Of a stretch of DNA of 64,000 nt, positions 10,103 through 19,759 are shown one piece after another. The stretch spans positions 3,034,001-3,098,000 of the forward strand of contig AP031359.1 of NCBI GenBank assembly GCA_037833965.1, in the 5' to 3' direction. Origin of the DNA: Marchantia polymorpha subsp. ruderalis. Lineage: Eukaryota; Streptophyta; Marchantiopsida; Marchantiales; Marchantiaceae. How positions within the stretch are numbered: the first letter of the stretch is position 1; every line of letters starts with the position of its first letter. The notes beneath the pieces are model-generated. The model was not told the origin of the DNA and did not search any database. It saw nothing but the letters and a program-made list of their open reading frames with translations. A program made the translations under genes and the position numbers.

Positions 10103-12937
10103 TTCCTCATCCGGATACACCTCGTCTCTTTCCTCCTCAATGGAGCAGCAAGTGACGTAGCCCACAAAGTCTTCCGACGTTTCGGTCTCTGAAGTGCATG
10201 TTGAGCTGGTCTCCCCTCCGGTTGTGTAACCGGAGGTGGTGGAAGGTGTTTCGCCCTCATGGGGTACCTTGGTCCACGGTACGGTAATGACAGTCGGAGG
10301 GTCCGCAGGGCTACGGAACTGTAATCTCTTCCTACTCCAGTCACACCTTGCTTTGGCTTCGTATAGCCACGGTCTGCCAAGCAGCACATCATAACCTTTC
10401 TTCATCAGAGGTTTCAGTATTATGTAGGACAGTTGAAAGTCCACTCCTCCAATGTTGGTTCTCACATTGCTCAACATTCCTAGTGGCATTCTGCGTGTTT
10501 GATCGGCCAGTCGCAATACTCGGGATGTAGGCTCGAAGGTCTGGAACCCCAAGGAGTTCGCTGTCTCCTCGGTCATGATATTCACGCCCGAGCCGGAGTC
10601 CACTGGTACCTTCTGAATGACGCAGCCTCCGATCTCTACTTCGATCTCTGGAGGTCCCAGGTCTCCTCCTTCCACTCTGTACACAGCCGGAAGTTTCTCT
10701 TTTCGGGGTTTGCGTGGTCGGCGCAACGAAAGCATCAGCATCCTCCTGTACGTCTTATTGTCTTCCAACAACTGGTGGAAGGAAATATTTGCCCTCTGGC
10801 TCCCCATGTCTTTCACTATGTCGTAGGGAGTGCTGGAAGTCACGGCCGGAAGTTTCCCTGTACTCGCGGTCGGAAGGGGTGTAGGGGGCCTAACTGCCTT
10901 CCGGTCGTCGGATGTCATTCCGGCGCCCAGTGCTTCCTTGATGAGGTGACTCACCTCATCTTTGATGTCCGGAAGGTAATCTCGAGTCCGGAACTCTTCT
11001 GAATACCTGTCCGCCTTTTCTGAGTTCTGCTCCGGCTGGGTGTTTCTCATAGCCGGAGGTGTACTTGGCGTTCTCCTTTGGCCTTCTCTAACTTCTTTAG
11101 ACTTCCTCCTCTCTTCCCTACGCTCGAGGCGGCGAGTGTCCTCATGGCCTTCTCCTCTCCTCTTCGAACTTCGGGTTTCTACCCGGCCGCACATTACTTC
11201 TTCCTCTGGCCATACTTCGTCTCCTTCAGCTGGGTCCAGACTCAGTTCTACCTGGTTGACCTGCACCTCTTCCTTGCCAGGTGTTGATACGAAACGCACG
11301 GCTGGCCTAGGGATTTGGGGCTGGTCACATTCAGCTGCTGTATGTCCGGACTTCTTGCAATTGCTGCACAATGGTGCATACCCCATTGGCTTCCTCGGGT
11401 GGGGACAACTTGGCGCGTAATGCCCCATGTCTCCGCAGTTGTAGCAACCATCGAATTGTGGTCGAGGTCGGTGATTTCCTGTGTGATTTCCTGGAGGTGC
11501 CATGCGCCTTGGTGGGAGTGTACCCGCCATTTCCCTCGGAACAAAGCGCGGTATATGCACCGGTGGGTTCAGAGTTGTAGCTGGAGCTGTCTGTACCGAG
11601 TAGGCGGTGTCCTCCACCTGCTCAGCATAATACATAGGCGGCTCAGCATAATACATGGGGTTCTCCCACTGTGGTGCCCATTCGACCGCATTCACTGGGT
11701 AAGATGGCCTCGCGGACATGCACTCCGTGTTGGCATGTCCCACCTGTCCGCACGTAGTACACCAGAGATTCGCTCGTTGTCTTGCAGGTGATTTACGTCG
11801 GTCTTGGCCTCCCACTACATGAACTTTCAGGTCCGCAAAATTCTTCACCAGGTTGTCTACCTTGGCTGCGATGTCCCCTTGAGTCTTCACTGGGATTCCC
11901 TTACCTCGATCCTTCTTCTTGATCGCACTGCGTTTCTTCTTCCGTCTTTCTTCTTCTGAAGATGACGAGTCCTCTTCCTCTTCCGAGGAAGAACTTGATT
12001 CGGAGGAGCTTGATTCTTCTGTCGAGGAAGGCGAGTTCCTTCTCTTCCGACGTCCGCCTTGCGACTTCTTCTTCGTCGACCGTCGGTCGCGTCTTCGAGT
12101 GTCAAGGGTTGACGTCTCAAAGGTCTCCGCGGAAGCTATCACATCTTGGATTGTGTCAGTCTTGCCTCTCCTACAGAAGGTCTCCATTTCTCTTGGGAGC
12201 CCTGTCACATACCAATCCACTGCCTGTTGTACCGAATACGGTTCTCCCGGGCCTGTCTTCGGAATTCGATCTAGGAGGTCTTGGAATCTCTCAGTGTAGT
12301 CTCGAAGATTCTCCTTCCGCTCGCGTCGAAGATTTCGAAGCCGGGTCAGAACTCGACTGTCATATCCGAGTTCGCGGAACCGCTTCAGAAACTTTTCCTT
12401 GAGCTGAGCCCAGGTCCGGATGCCAGTGGGGTCGGTGCTCTCATGGTTGTACCAGCTACGCGCTCGTTTGCGTAGCAGGCTAGGAAAGATTCGTAATCTG
12501 TCTTCATCACTGGTCTCACGATTGGCGATGGAGACAGACTCGAAGAGCTTTATGTATGAATCTGCATCATCGTCGTCGCCCGTTCCCGTGTATCTTGGAT
12601 ACGAATGTTTGGTGGTAGGTTGGGAAAACACCTGGCGGAGATTGGCTTGATGTTCTGCCATCGGTGATCCTGTCGACGGACTGATCCTAGGTTGGCCAAA
12701 CTCAGGAAGAGTTCCTGTCGGAGGGATGTCCAATAGAATCGTTAGCTCAATGCTCTCGGTAGGTGAACTGGAACACCTTTGTCTTCCAGTAGTCGGTGAT
12801 GGCGATCTTTCTGCAGAGTCCTCACCGGGAGTCTTCTTTTTAGTTCGCCGTTTTGTTTCCACGGCTTTTTCTGAATCTCGACGGAGTTTCCGTGTGGCTC
12901 TCGCACTCAGGTTTCCCACACTATCGCTCGTCGACAT
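10100..12937 (-). CDS. gag: Gag-protease polyprotein
   Basis: 945 codons from ATG at 12937, with start MSTSDSVGNLSARATRK. Residues about 120-235 form a retrotransposon Gag capsid-like domain (YIKLFESVSIANRE, RKRARSWYNHES, LKEKFLKRFRELG). A Ser/Glu-rich acidic and then Lys-rich stretch follows. There are three CCHC zinc knuckles (WCTTCGQVGHANTEC, CYNCGDMGHYAPSC, CSNCKKSGHTAAEC) for RNA binding. The retropepsin region has its catalytic triad DSG at 780-782 (VPVDSGSGVN) and the flap-side motif VLLGRPWL. The ORF is uninterrupted. Protease is fused to Gag, and the stop separates it from RT, so the readthrough ratio sets structural versus enzymatic product. Confidence 0.93.
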   Translation of the reverse strand: MSTSDSVGNLSARATRKLRRDSEKAVETKRRTKKKTPGEDSAERSPSPTTGRQRCSSSPTESIELTILLDIPPTGTLPEFGQPRISPSTGSPMAEHQANLRQVFSQPTTKHSYPRYTGTGDDDDADSYIKLFESVSIANRETSDEDRLRIFPSLLRKRARSWYNHESTDPTGIRTWAQLKEKFLKRFRELGYDSRVLTRLRNLRRERKENLRDYTERFQDLLDRIPKTGPGEPYSVQQAVDWYVTGLPREMETFCRRGKTDTIQDVIASAETFETSTLDTRRRDRRSTKKKSQGGRRKRRNSPSSTEESSSSESSSSSEEEEDSSSSEEERRKKKRSAIKKKDRGKGIPVKTQGDIAAKVDNLVKNFADLKVHVVGGQDRRKSPARQRANLWCTTCGQVGHANTECMSARPSYPVNAVEWAPQWENPMYYAEPPMYYAEQVEDTAYSVQTAPATTLNPPVHIPRFVPREMAGTLPPRRMAPPGNHTGNHRPRPQFDGCYNCGDMGHYAPSCPHPRKPMGYAPLCSNCKKSGHTAAECDQPQIPRPAVRFVSTPGKEEVQVNQVELSLDPAEGDEVWPEEEVMCGRVETRSSKRRGEGHEDTRRLERREERRKSKEVREGQRRTPSTPPAMRNTQPEQNSEKADRYSEEFRTRDYLPDIKDEVSHLIKEALGAGMTSDDRKAVRPPTPLPTASTGKLPAVTSSTPYDIVKDMGSQRANISFHQLLEDNKTYRRMLMLSLRRPRKPRKEKLPAVYRVEGGDLGPPEIEVEIGGCVIQKVPVDSGSGVNIMTEETANSLGFQTFEPTSRVLRLADQTRRMPLGMLSNVRTNIGGVDFQLSYIILKPLMKKGYDVLLGRPWLYEAKARCDWSRKRLQFRSPADPPTVITVPWTKVPHEGETPSTTSGYTTGGETSSTCTSETETSEDFVGYVTCCSIEEERDEVYPDEE

Positions 12938-12980
12938 TCACCGAGCATTGCTGCTCAAGGTTTCTGGTGTTGACGCACTG

Positions 12981-12998
12981 TCCCCGGCAGCGGCGCCA
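12981..12998 (-). other. Primer-binding site (tRNA-Asp type)
   Basis: On the minus strand TGGCGCCGCTGCCGGGGA lies just upstream of gag. Its complement ends in GGCGCCA and matches the 3' end of plant tRNA-Asp (CCCCGGCAACGGCGCCA) apart from one base. It is separated from the LTR end at 13021 by 22 bp, longer than usual. The same PBS and spacing occur in element D. Confidence 0.85.
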
Positions 12999-13940
12999 AA
13001 AAGAAGTTGTCGGCTCCTTATGTAATAACCCACCAAAGGCTAAAACTGCAGTATGGTGGTAAAAAGATCGAACCCACAGGGACAGAGGCAACACACAGAG
13101 TAAAAGTGTCACATTTAACAGACTTTTGGTAGAGTTTGAATTCTAGGCGACTGTCACTCCCAGAAATACTGTAGTGCTCGACTCGGAGGCTCGACTCGGA
13201 GGAGGAACTCAACTCGGAGGATGCTCGGAGGATGCACGGTACAGCTTGGTCACTCAACACACACACACACACACACCTGAAACTGGCAAAAAGCACAACT
13301 CGGAGGTCGGTCAGGACCTCCGCTTCGGATTTCAGGAGGAAAGTGTCTCGCAAGTTCACTCAGAGGTTCTGCAGGAAGTGCCTCCCACTCCGGCTTTTAC
13401 TGCCCTTCCGCCAGGAACTAGCGGGGGTACCCGGACTGGACTTCTCACTTCGGAACGAAGCCTCTACGTACGCCGTGGACGTCACCCTCGACTATCACAC
13501 AAAACGCAGGGAGTGCAGACCCGACTGAGAACTTACTGAAAACACGATCCAGTAACACACACACAACCTGAATTACAAACCAAGGTTTACACGAAGTAAT
13601 GAAACTTCACATTGGCATTCAGGGGAAACTTCCCGTAGGAGTACAATCAGGATATGTCACTCGAAGGAGTAAGGGGGAACTGTTCAAGTCTCTAACTCGC
13701 AGCCGGCTCTGAGCATCAGAAATCACCCGCAGGTGCAGATCCGCACTACTCAAGTCTCTAACCGGGTGCGAGCTCTGAACATTCAGCCGAAGGCCTTCAA
13801 CTACAACATACGGTAACTTCGCTATGCTGCAGCTTCTCTACGTGGTGCCAGGACCAAAATGCACAAACACGCCAAGAAAGTGAGTTCCTGATCTGCACTT
13901 CCGAAACTGGAAGAGTCCCAAGGCAAAACGCCTTGATCTA

Positions 13941-13947
13941 CTTTATA
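13941..13947 (-). promoter_or_regulatory. TATA box driving genomic RNA
   Basis: TATAAAG on the minus strand, 34 bp after the stop of the U3 ORF. Transcription should start near 13915-13900. That leaves a leader of about 0.9 kb before the PBS and excludes the 5' LTR ORF copy from the genomic RNA. The inverted repeat CAAGGC / GCCTTG lies directly downstream. Confidence 0.6.
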
Positions 13948-13980
13948 CTCTCAAAAGATCCTAACTAGCACTACGCTATC

Positions 13981-16536
13981 CTATCTACCACTCGCAGCAT
14001 CTGCGCGAAACCAAACTACTCTACTGCACTCAGCAGATCCGGTGCTGCGCCTCCTGCGCGCCGGACTGCTCCGCGTACTATCTCTACCTTGCCAGTCTTC
14101 CGACCGGCTGCGTAACCCCAGGCGTCGGAGTGCTGCAGTGACTTCCGACTGCAAGTGCGCCATAGTGTCGCGCGCACCCGACAAGAAAGTTTCTAATTTT
14201 CTTGCCACTCGCCGCCGACTCCGACTGTCACCTTCCGTCAATGCCGCCGCCCGAAGCTCGAACTCCCGGAGTGTAACCCTCTCTTGAGCTGCCACCTCCC
14301 AATGGGTGTATCCGTTTAGACAACGAGTCACCCGTGCCGCCAACTCTCCTCGTGCCCTGCAGCTGCTCTCCACCTCTGCCAGCTGCATTTCTAAATCCGC
14401 ACGTTGTGTCCTCAAATCCGAGCACTCGGTTTGCAAGTTGCACAACAACTCCTCATCCTCCTTCCGGGCTCTTTGACTTTCCTCTAAGGCGCGCGTCTGG
14501 CGCGCAAGCTCGGCTGCTAGGACTTCGTTCTGTCTCCGCTCCTCCTGCAGTTCCGACTCGATCTTTGCCCGTATTAGTTCGGCCTCCGCCTGACTCTTCG
14601 TCGCCGCATCCTCCTTCTGCTGCTGCAAGGCTTGATACAGCTTCTGGGTGACCGCCAGGTGTTGTCGGAGGGCGGTGTTCCTATCCACATATACTCCGCA
14701 TCTAGAGGCCCACCTTGCCACCTTGCTCCTCGTCCTTCGCCTGATTGTCTCCACATAAGACTGCGGTTTTAAGGCACTTGCGTATTTGGATGTCTTGCGA
14801 TCCAGATATCGCAGGAGTGGAACTATCTGTTCGCACAGCACCCCTGTTGGCGTTTTCTGCACCGAATCCTCTTCTTGCTCTTCCGAGCTCGTCTCATCCT
14901 CAGTCTCGAGGATCTCAGTCGCCACCGAATCCCTTGGCGACTCCCTGGAACTGTGGCGCGCAGCAGCTTCTGCTGCGACTGCTGCTCCACTGCCTGCTAA
15001 AATATCCAGGGCAGTGGGAGATCCCACTGCTTGAGCCCCTGTTCCGGCTCGATCTTCGGTTTGTGAAGGGGTCGGCGCCGCAGTGACTTTTGTCACTCTT
15101 GCACCGCCCGCTTCTGCTGCCTGTCCTTCCGGCGCAATCTGCGCGGAAGGTGTCCTTGCTGAAGGTGCGTCCGCCGAAGGCGTCCGCACACTGGTCGTTG
15201 GCCCCATCCGTCTCGCAGTCGGCGAATCCGGCTGACTCTCTGTTGTCCGACTCGCAGTCGGCCGACCAGCAGTTGTCCGACTGGGAGTCGGATACACCCT
15301 GCGCGTCTTGACTCCACTTGGCCTGCTTGTTGGGGGCGTTCTTCCAGAAGTGCCTTCCGCCGAAGACGACCCTCTGAGGATTGTTGGCTCGTCAGCCAAA
15401 CTCTCTTCCGTTTCCGGCCTGCTGTCCGGTTCAACGCGCCGTTCAGTTGGCCTTCCTTCCGTCTGTCGACCTTCAGTCATCCGACTCGCAGTCGGCCGGC
15501 TGTCAGTCCGTCCATCTCCTCCCGAAGGCCGTGGTGCCTTCTGTGCAGAGGTTTCTGCCGTCTTCCCTAGAACCTGAGCGATTATCTCTTCCTGTGTGAG
15601 ATTCCGCCGGGTCGGAGTTCGCCTGGTCTCCTCAGTAACAGTTGGCATCCTGCGTGCCCTCTGTTTTGGTCGACTATGAGGCTCGGGGGTGGGCCGACCA
15701 CGAGTCGGCGCAGCTGGTACTTCCGGCTGCCTGTCCTCAGGTCTCTCATCCCACTTCCGCTTGCGCGGAATGCGCTCACTTCGACGTTCTTCTGCTGCTC
15801 TGGCTGGAGCCGGAGCCGGAGGCGTACTGGCAGGTTCCTCGTCCGGATCCGTGTCTACTTCGGCCTCCCTCGAATATCTACCTGGATAAGACCGGCTCAG
15901 CTGCGGAAACCGAGTTTTCTCAGCATTCGTCAAACATCCCATCGCCCGGTAAAACACGATTAAGTAAGGCGATAGATGATTGAGCGTTCCTCCCCTCTCT
16001 TCTTGCGCATGTTGGCGCGTCACCTTCCACAGGAGCCGTGCCCAATGCACCGGAGCTCCTGACAACACTAGCTCCACGAACTCTACCTGCCAACCATGCA
16101 TGTAAGCGGTCTTGGTCGGCTGCAATATCTGCAGCAATGCTGTCGCGACATTTCTCCGCAATCGATCCTTGTAATCCCGAGTCCGGAAACCGTTCTTGGG
16201 ATGTCTGGCCACTTTGAAGAGCTCATTGTAAGAGACTTCTTCCTCCTGGGACACCTTCACGCTATCGGCCTCGAAGAGGAGATCCCCTTCCTCGCCGGCA
16301 CACCTGCCCAACACCTGCGCCCAATTGCAAATTTCCCATCTCTCTGGGTGTGGGCGAAATCCGCGAGAAGGCTTGTGTCTCTCTTGCAGATACTCGCGCA
16401 CCATCTCCGGACACGTCCAATTACACCCCCAGAGGAGAAAATCGAGCTTGAGCCTCGTCAGCACATCTTGAAATGCGCGTAGACCGATCTGCGGCACCCT
16501 GAGTGGAGACACTCGCAGTTGGGGAACCTTCGACAT
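13981..16536 (-). CDS. Unknown LTR-encoded protein (U3 ORF, type A), intact
   Basis: The open frame extends to 16701, but the first ATG is at 16536. It matches the conserved start in all copies (MSKVPQLRVSPLRVP; type B MSRLNRLRMLPLRLP), giving 851 residues. Residues 1-210: conserved domain with LKLDFLLWG, CPEMVREYL, WAQVLGRCAGEEGDLLF, RTRDYKDRLRRNVATALLQ and GAPVHWARLLWK, and a conserved HLSPYLIVFYR block. Residues 210-560: low-complexity Pro/Arg/Thr/Ser linker with basic clusters. Then an acidic patch (ETEDETSSEEQEED), the motif QIVPLLRYLDRK and a long predicted coiled coil rich in Glu/Arg/Ala/Leu up to a basic Ser/Arg tail. No catalytic motif, zinc finger, signal peptide or membrane segment is seen. 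From memory the N-terminal domain recalls 'putative plant transposon protein' domains; unverified. By position it is analogous to accessory genes of retroviral U3 regions, with no claim of homology. Confidence 0.8.
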   Translation of the reverse strand: MSKVPQLRVSPLRVPQIGLRAFQDVLTRLKLDFLLWGCNWTCPEMVREYLQERHKPSRGFRPHPERWEICNWAQVLGRCAGEEGDLLFEADSVKVSQEEEVSYNELFKVARHPKNGFRTRDYKDRLRRNVATALLQILQPTKTAYMHGWQVEFVELVLSGAPVHWARLLWKVTRQHAQEERGGTLNHLSPYLIVFYRAMGCLTNAEKTRFPQLSRSYPGRYSREAEVDTDPDEEPASTPPAPAPARAAEERRSERIPRKRKWDERPEDRQPEVPAAPTRGRPTPEPHSRPKQRARRMPTVTEETRRTPTRRNLTQEEIIAQVLGKTAETSAQKAPRPSGGDGRTDSRPTASRMTEGRQTEGRPTERRVEPDSRPETEESLADEPTILRGSSSAEGTSGRTPPTSRPSGVKTRRVYPTPSRTTAGRPTASRTTESQPDSPTARRMGPTTSVRTPSADAPSARTPSAQIAPEGQAAEAGGARVTKVTAAPTPSQTEDRAGTGAQAVGSPTALDILAGSGAAVAAEAAARHSSRESPRDSVATEILETEDETSSEEQEEDSVQKTPTGVLCEQIVPLLRYLDRKTSKYASALKPQSYVETIRRRTRSKVARWASRCGVYVDRNTALRQHLAVTQKLYQALQQQKEDAATKSQAEAELIRAKIESELQEERRQNEVLAAELARQTRALEESQRARKEDEELLCNLQTECSDLRTQRADLEMQLAEVESSCRARGELAARVTRCLNGYTHWEVAAQERVTLREFELRAAALTEGDSRSRRRVARKLETFLSGARDTMAHLQSEVTAALRRLGLRSRSEDWQGRDSTRSSPARRRRSTGSAECSRVVWFRADAASGR

Positions 16537-17885
16537 TGCGTTGCCTGCACACACAAACGTTCTTTCGCTCACTCTCTCACAATCGCCACTGCGCGTCGGC
16601 CACTCAAGCACTGACTGCTCACTCTCTCTGCGCTCGTTCAAGATCGCTACTCCCAATTCTTTCGAGGTCCGCCAAGATCCTTGTGCAACTCGTCTCCGCA
16701 CTCTCTACTCTCACTGCAGGTCGCTCCGCCCTTGCGCGTAATCTTGGAACTGGAAATTGCAAAGTCAAGAATGAGAGAATGAGACTGGAGCGCAGTCTTT
16801 TCTTCTCCGATTTCAAGAACGTCCAACGTTCTTACTGGTTGCAACGTACGCAGCCGGCTATACGGCTTAACGGTTCGCCCTTTGCATGCGCGAATTCACG
16901 TCTCCGCCTTGCGCGCATTCGCATGCTTAAACGTTGAATTCTCCCGCCGCCGCCACCTTCCGGACTCGAGTCCGCTGCAGGGTATACGTCGGCCCTGTTG
17001 TCTTTTCCTAACCCGCCCTTCTCCGGAGGCGTGTCGCCGCTGGTGCGTTCATTATCCGTCGGCGCCTTGCTGGAGGCGCACATCCAGCCGGAGCGAATTA
17101 CGCCGGCGCGCAGTCGTACCGCCTATTTTGTCCTTTATGCCTCGTCCGTTGCTGCCAGCGCAACTCGTGAGCGCAACTCGTGCCAGCGCATCCGGCCGTC
17201 AGCGCCACGTCGGAGGCGTACATCCGACCGGCGCTTTCCTTCCATGAACAGCCGCCAAAGGCGCTTCCGACTCTGAGTTGGTTTCCTCCTGTGAGCGCGT
17301 GATTCCGCCGAAGGCGCATCGCCGAGGGCGTACGGGAATCCTTTCCGGCTGTGAACCCTAGCGCGAACGGCGCATGTCCGGCTACGAGTTTTCCGACGCT
17401 CATAACTTCTCCATTCCTGATCCATCTCCGGCGCTCTTGGGCTCGTTAGAACGAGCGTCCCGAGCTCTTTCTAATGCAATTTCAACCAACTGGATCTACC
17501 GTGTATCCCGATTGTTATGAAGGTTTTCCCTTTCCGCGCTAGCGGCGCTTCGCCGAAGGCGCACTCATGGTCGGATGCCTTTAGAGGTCCGGGCCCTTCT
17601 CCTGACGTCTTTAGCAAAACCTCCTCCTGAGGTGTCTGCGCCGGAAGCGTAGCTTCCTTGTACGCTAGAGGCGCGTGAGTAGAGACACCTCAAAAAGAAG
17701 TCTTTGCCGAAGGCGCCGAAGACGTTGGCGTTGGTACATCCGACTACGTGATTCTTTGTGCCCTCGTGACGATCTCATCAATCCACTCTATTTAGCGTAC
17801 CCTTCTCTAGCTACAAACACTGCTTTGGTACTAGTTTTCTAAAATTGTTTAAATTCTGCAAAAAAACAAAAAGTGTGTTACCACA

Positions 17886-19759
17886 GGCGGTGTTCCTTTC
17901 CACATATACTTGGCACCTAGAGGCCCAAGTGGCCACCTTGCTCCTCGTCCTGCGCTTGACAGTCTCCACATAAGACTGCGGTTTTCCAGTACCCGAGTAC
18001 TTGGATGTCTTGCGATCCAGATATCGCAGGAGAGGGACTATCTGCTCGCACAACACCCCTGTTGGCGTTTTCTGCACAGAATCCGCTTCCTGCTCTTCCG
18101 AGCTCGTCTCATCCTCAGTCTCGAGGATTTCAGTCGCCACCGAATCCCTTGGCGACTCCCTGGAACTGTGGCAGTGGCAGTCGCAGCAGCTTCCGCTGCG
18201 ACTGCCACTCCACTGCCTGCTAAAATATCCAAGGCAGTGGGGGATCCCACTGCTTGAGCCCCTGTTCCGGCTCGATCTTCGGTCTCCGAAGGGGTCGACG
18301 CCGCAGTGACTCTTGTCACCCTTGCACCGCCCGCTTCTGCTGCCTGCCCTTCCGGCGCAATCTGCGCGGAAGGTGTCTTCGCTGAAGGTGCGTCCGCCGA
18401 AGGCGTCCGCACACTGGTCGCCGGCCCTGTCCGTCTCGCAGTCGGCGAATCCGGCCGACTCTCTGTTGACCGACTCGCAGTCGGCCGACTAGCAGTTGTC
18501 CGACTGGGAGTCGGATACACCCTGCGCGTCTTTTCTCCACTTGGCCTGCTTGCTGGCGGCGTTTTTCCAGAAGTGCCTTCCGCCGAAGACGACTTTCTGA
18601 GGGTTGTTGGCTCGTCAGCCAAACTCTCTTCTGCTTCTGGCCGGCTGTCCGGTTCAACGCGCCGCTCAGTTGGCCTTCCTTCCGCTTGTCGACCTTCAGT
18701 CGCCCGACTCAAAGTCGGCCGACTGTCAGTCCGTCCATCTCCTTCCGAAGGCATTGGTGCCTTCTGCGCAGAGGTATTTGTCGACTTCCCTAGAATCTGC
18801 GCGATTATCTCCTCCTGCGTGGGATTCCGCCGGACCGGAGTACGCCCGGTCTCCTCAATACTAGTTGGCATTTTGCGTGCCCTCTGTTTTGGTCAACTGT
18901 GAGGCTTGTGGGTGGGCCGACTACGAGTTGGCGCAGCTGGCACTTCCGGCTGCCTGTCCTCAGGTCTCTCATCCCACTTCCGCTTTCGCGGAATGCGCTC
19001 ACTTCGACGTTCTTCTGCTGCGCTTGCTGGGGCCGGAGCCGGAGGCGGACTGGCAGGTTCCTCGTCCGGATCCGTGTCTACCTCGGCCTCCCGTGAGTAT
19101 CTACCTGGATAGCTCCGGGTCAGCAGCGGAAACCGTGTCCGCTCTGAATTTGTCGAACAACCCATCGCCCGATAAAACACAATCAGGTAAGGCGAAAGAT
19201 GATTGAGGGTTCCTCCTTTCTCTTCTTGCGCATGTTGGCGCCTCACCTTCCACAGGAGCCGTGCCCAATGCACTGGAGCTCCTGACAACACTAGCTCCAC
19301 AAATCCTACCTGCCAACCATGCATGTAAGCGGTCTTGGTCGGCTGCAATATCCGCAGCAATGCAGTCGCGACATTTCTCCGCAATCGATCTTTGTAATCC
19401 CGTGTCCGGAAACCGTTCTTGGGATGCCTGGCAACTTTGAAGAGCTCATTGTAGGAGATTTCTTCCTCCTGGGACACCTTCACGCTATCGGCCTCGAAGA
19501 GGAGATACCCTTCCTCGCCGGCACACCTGCCCAACACCTGCGCCCAGTCACAAATGTCCCACCTTTCTGGATGTGGACGGAATCCGCGTGAGGGCTTGTG
19601 TCTCTCCTGCAGATACTCGCGCACCATCTCCGGACATGTCTAGTTCCACCCCCACAGGAGGAAATCGAGCTTCAGCCCCAGCAGCACATCTTGAAATGCG
19701 CGTAGACCGATCTGCGGCACCCTGAGGGGAGACACTCGCAGCTGGGGAACCTTCGACAT
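17886..19759 (-). pseudogene. U3 ORF (type A), N-terminal and middle parts, in solo LTR
   Basis: Start ATG at 19759 (MSKVPQLRVSPLRVP). The homologous frame then has several breaks: a stop near 19643 in the conserved WGWN region, one near 18895 and a frame change around 18140-18180 beside a short repeated AGTGGCAGTCGCAGC-like stretch. The C-terminal part is at 1661-2355. Nonfunctional. Confidence 0.8.

Larger units (their letters stand above)
2356..17885 (-). mobile_element. Full-length Ty3/gypsy retrotransposon with giant ORF-carrying LTRs
   Basis: A complete element of about 15.5 kb on the minus strand. In order from its 5' end: LTR 13021-17885 (4865 bp), 22-bp spacer, PBS 12981-12998, gag-protease 12937-10100, UAG readthrough site, RT-RNase H-integrase to 7259, polypurine tract 7222-7239, LTR 2356-7221 (4866 bp). 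The LTRs start TGTGG and end TTACA, and a GGCGG TSD flanks them. By eye I see only about ten differences between the two LTRs, so insertion was recent. There is no chromodomain after the integrase. With the tRNA-Asp PBS and long LTRs this points to the non-chromovirus plant gypsy branch (Athila/Tat-like); that lineage call is inference. Each LTR has a large sense ORF in U3, which is the unusual part. Confidence 0.93.
13021..17885 (-). mobile_element. 5' LTR of the full-length element
   Basis: 4865 bp, from TGTGGTAACACAC (17885, minus strand) to GGGTTATTACA (13021). U3 is about 3.9 kb and contains an intact ORF of 851 codons. R-U5, downstream of the TATA box at 13941-13947, is about 0.9 kb and noncoding, with the CA microsatellite at 13257-13276. 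The noncoding start of U3 (about 16.7-17.9 kb) holds GC-rich interrupted palindromes and one copy of the CTCGTTAGAACGAG-type module near 17438-17480. Confidence 0.93.

Noticed and set aside
12981..12998. tRNA gene fragment
   Set aside because: Only the 18 bases of the tRNA-Asp 3' end are present, at the PBS position of a retroelement; there is no cloverleaf. The same holds at 27616 and 61676.
16537..16701. N-terminal extension of the U3 ORF to 906 codons
   Set aside because: The extension begins at a GTG, and the segment is not conserved in type B. The first ATG coincides with the start of conservation.
13021..17885. A DNA transposon with terminal inverted repeats TGTGGTAACAC / TGTAATAACCC carrying the large ORF
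   Set aside because: The same unit occurs twice around gag-pol, next to a PBS and a PPT and with a 5-bp TSD outside. The unit is an LTR; the similarity of its two ends is the usual LTR tip symmetry.
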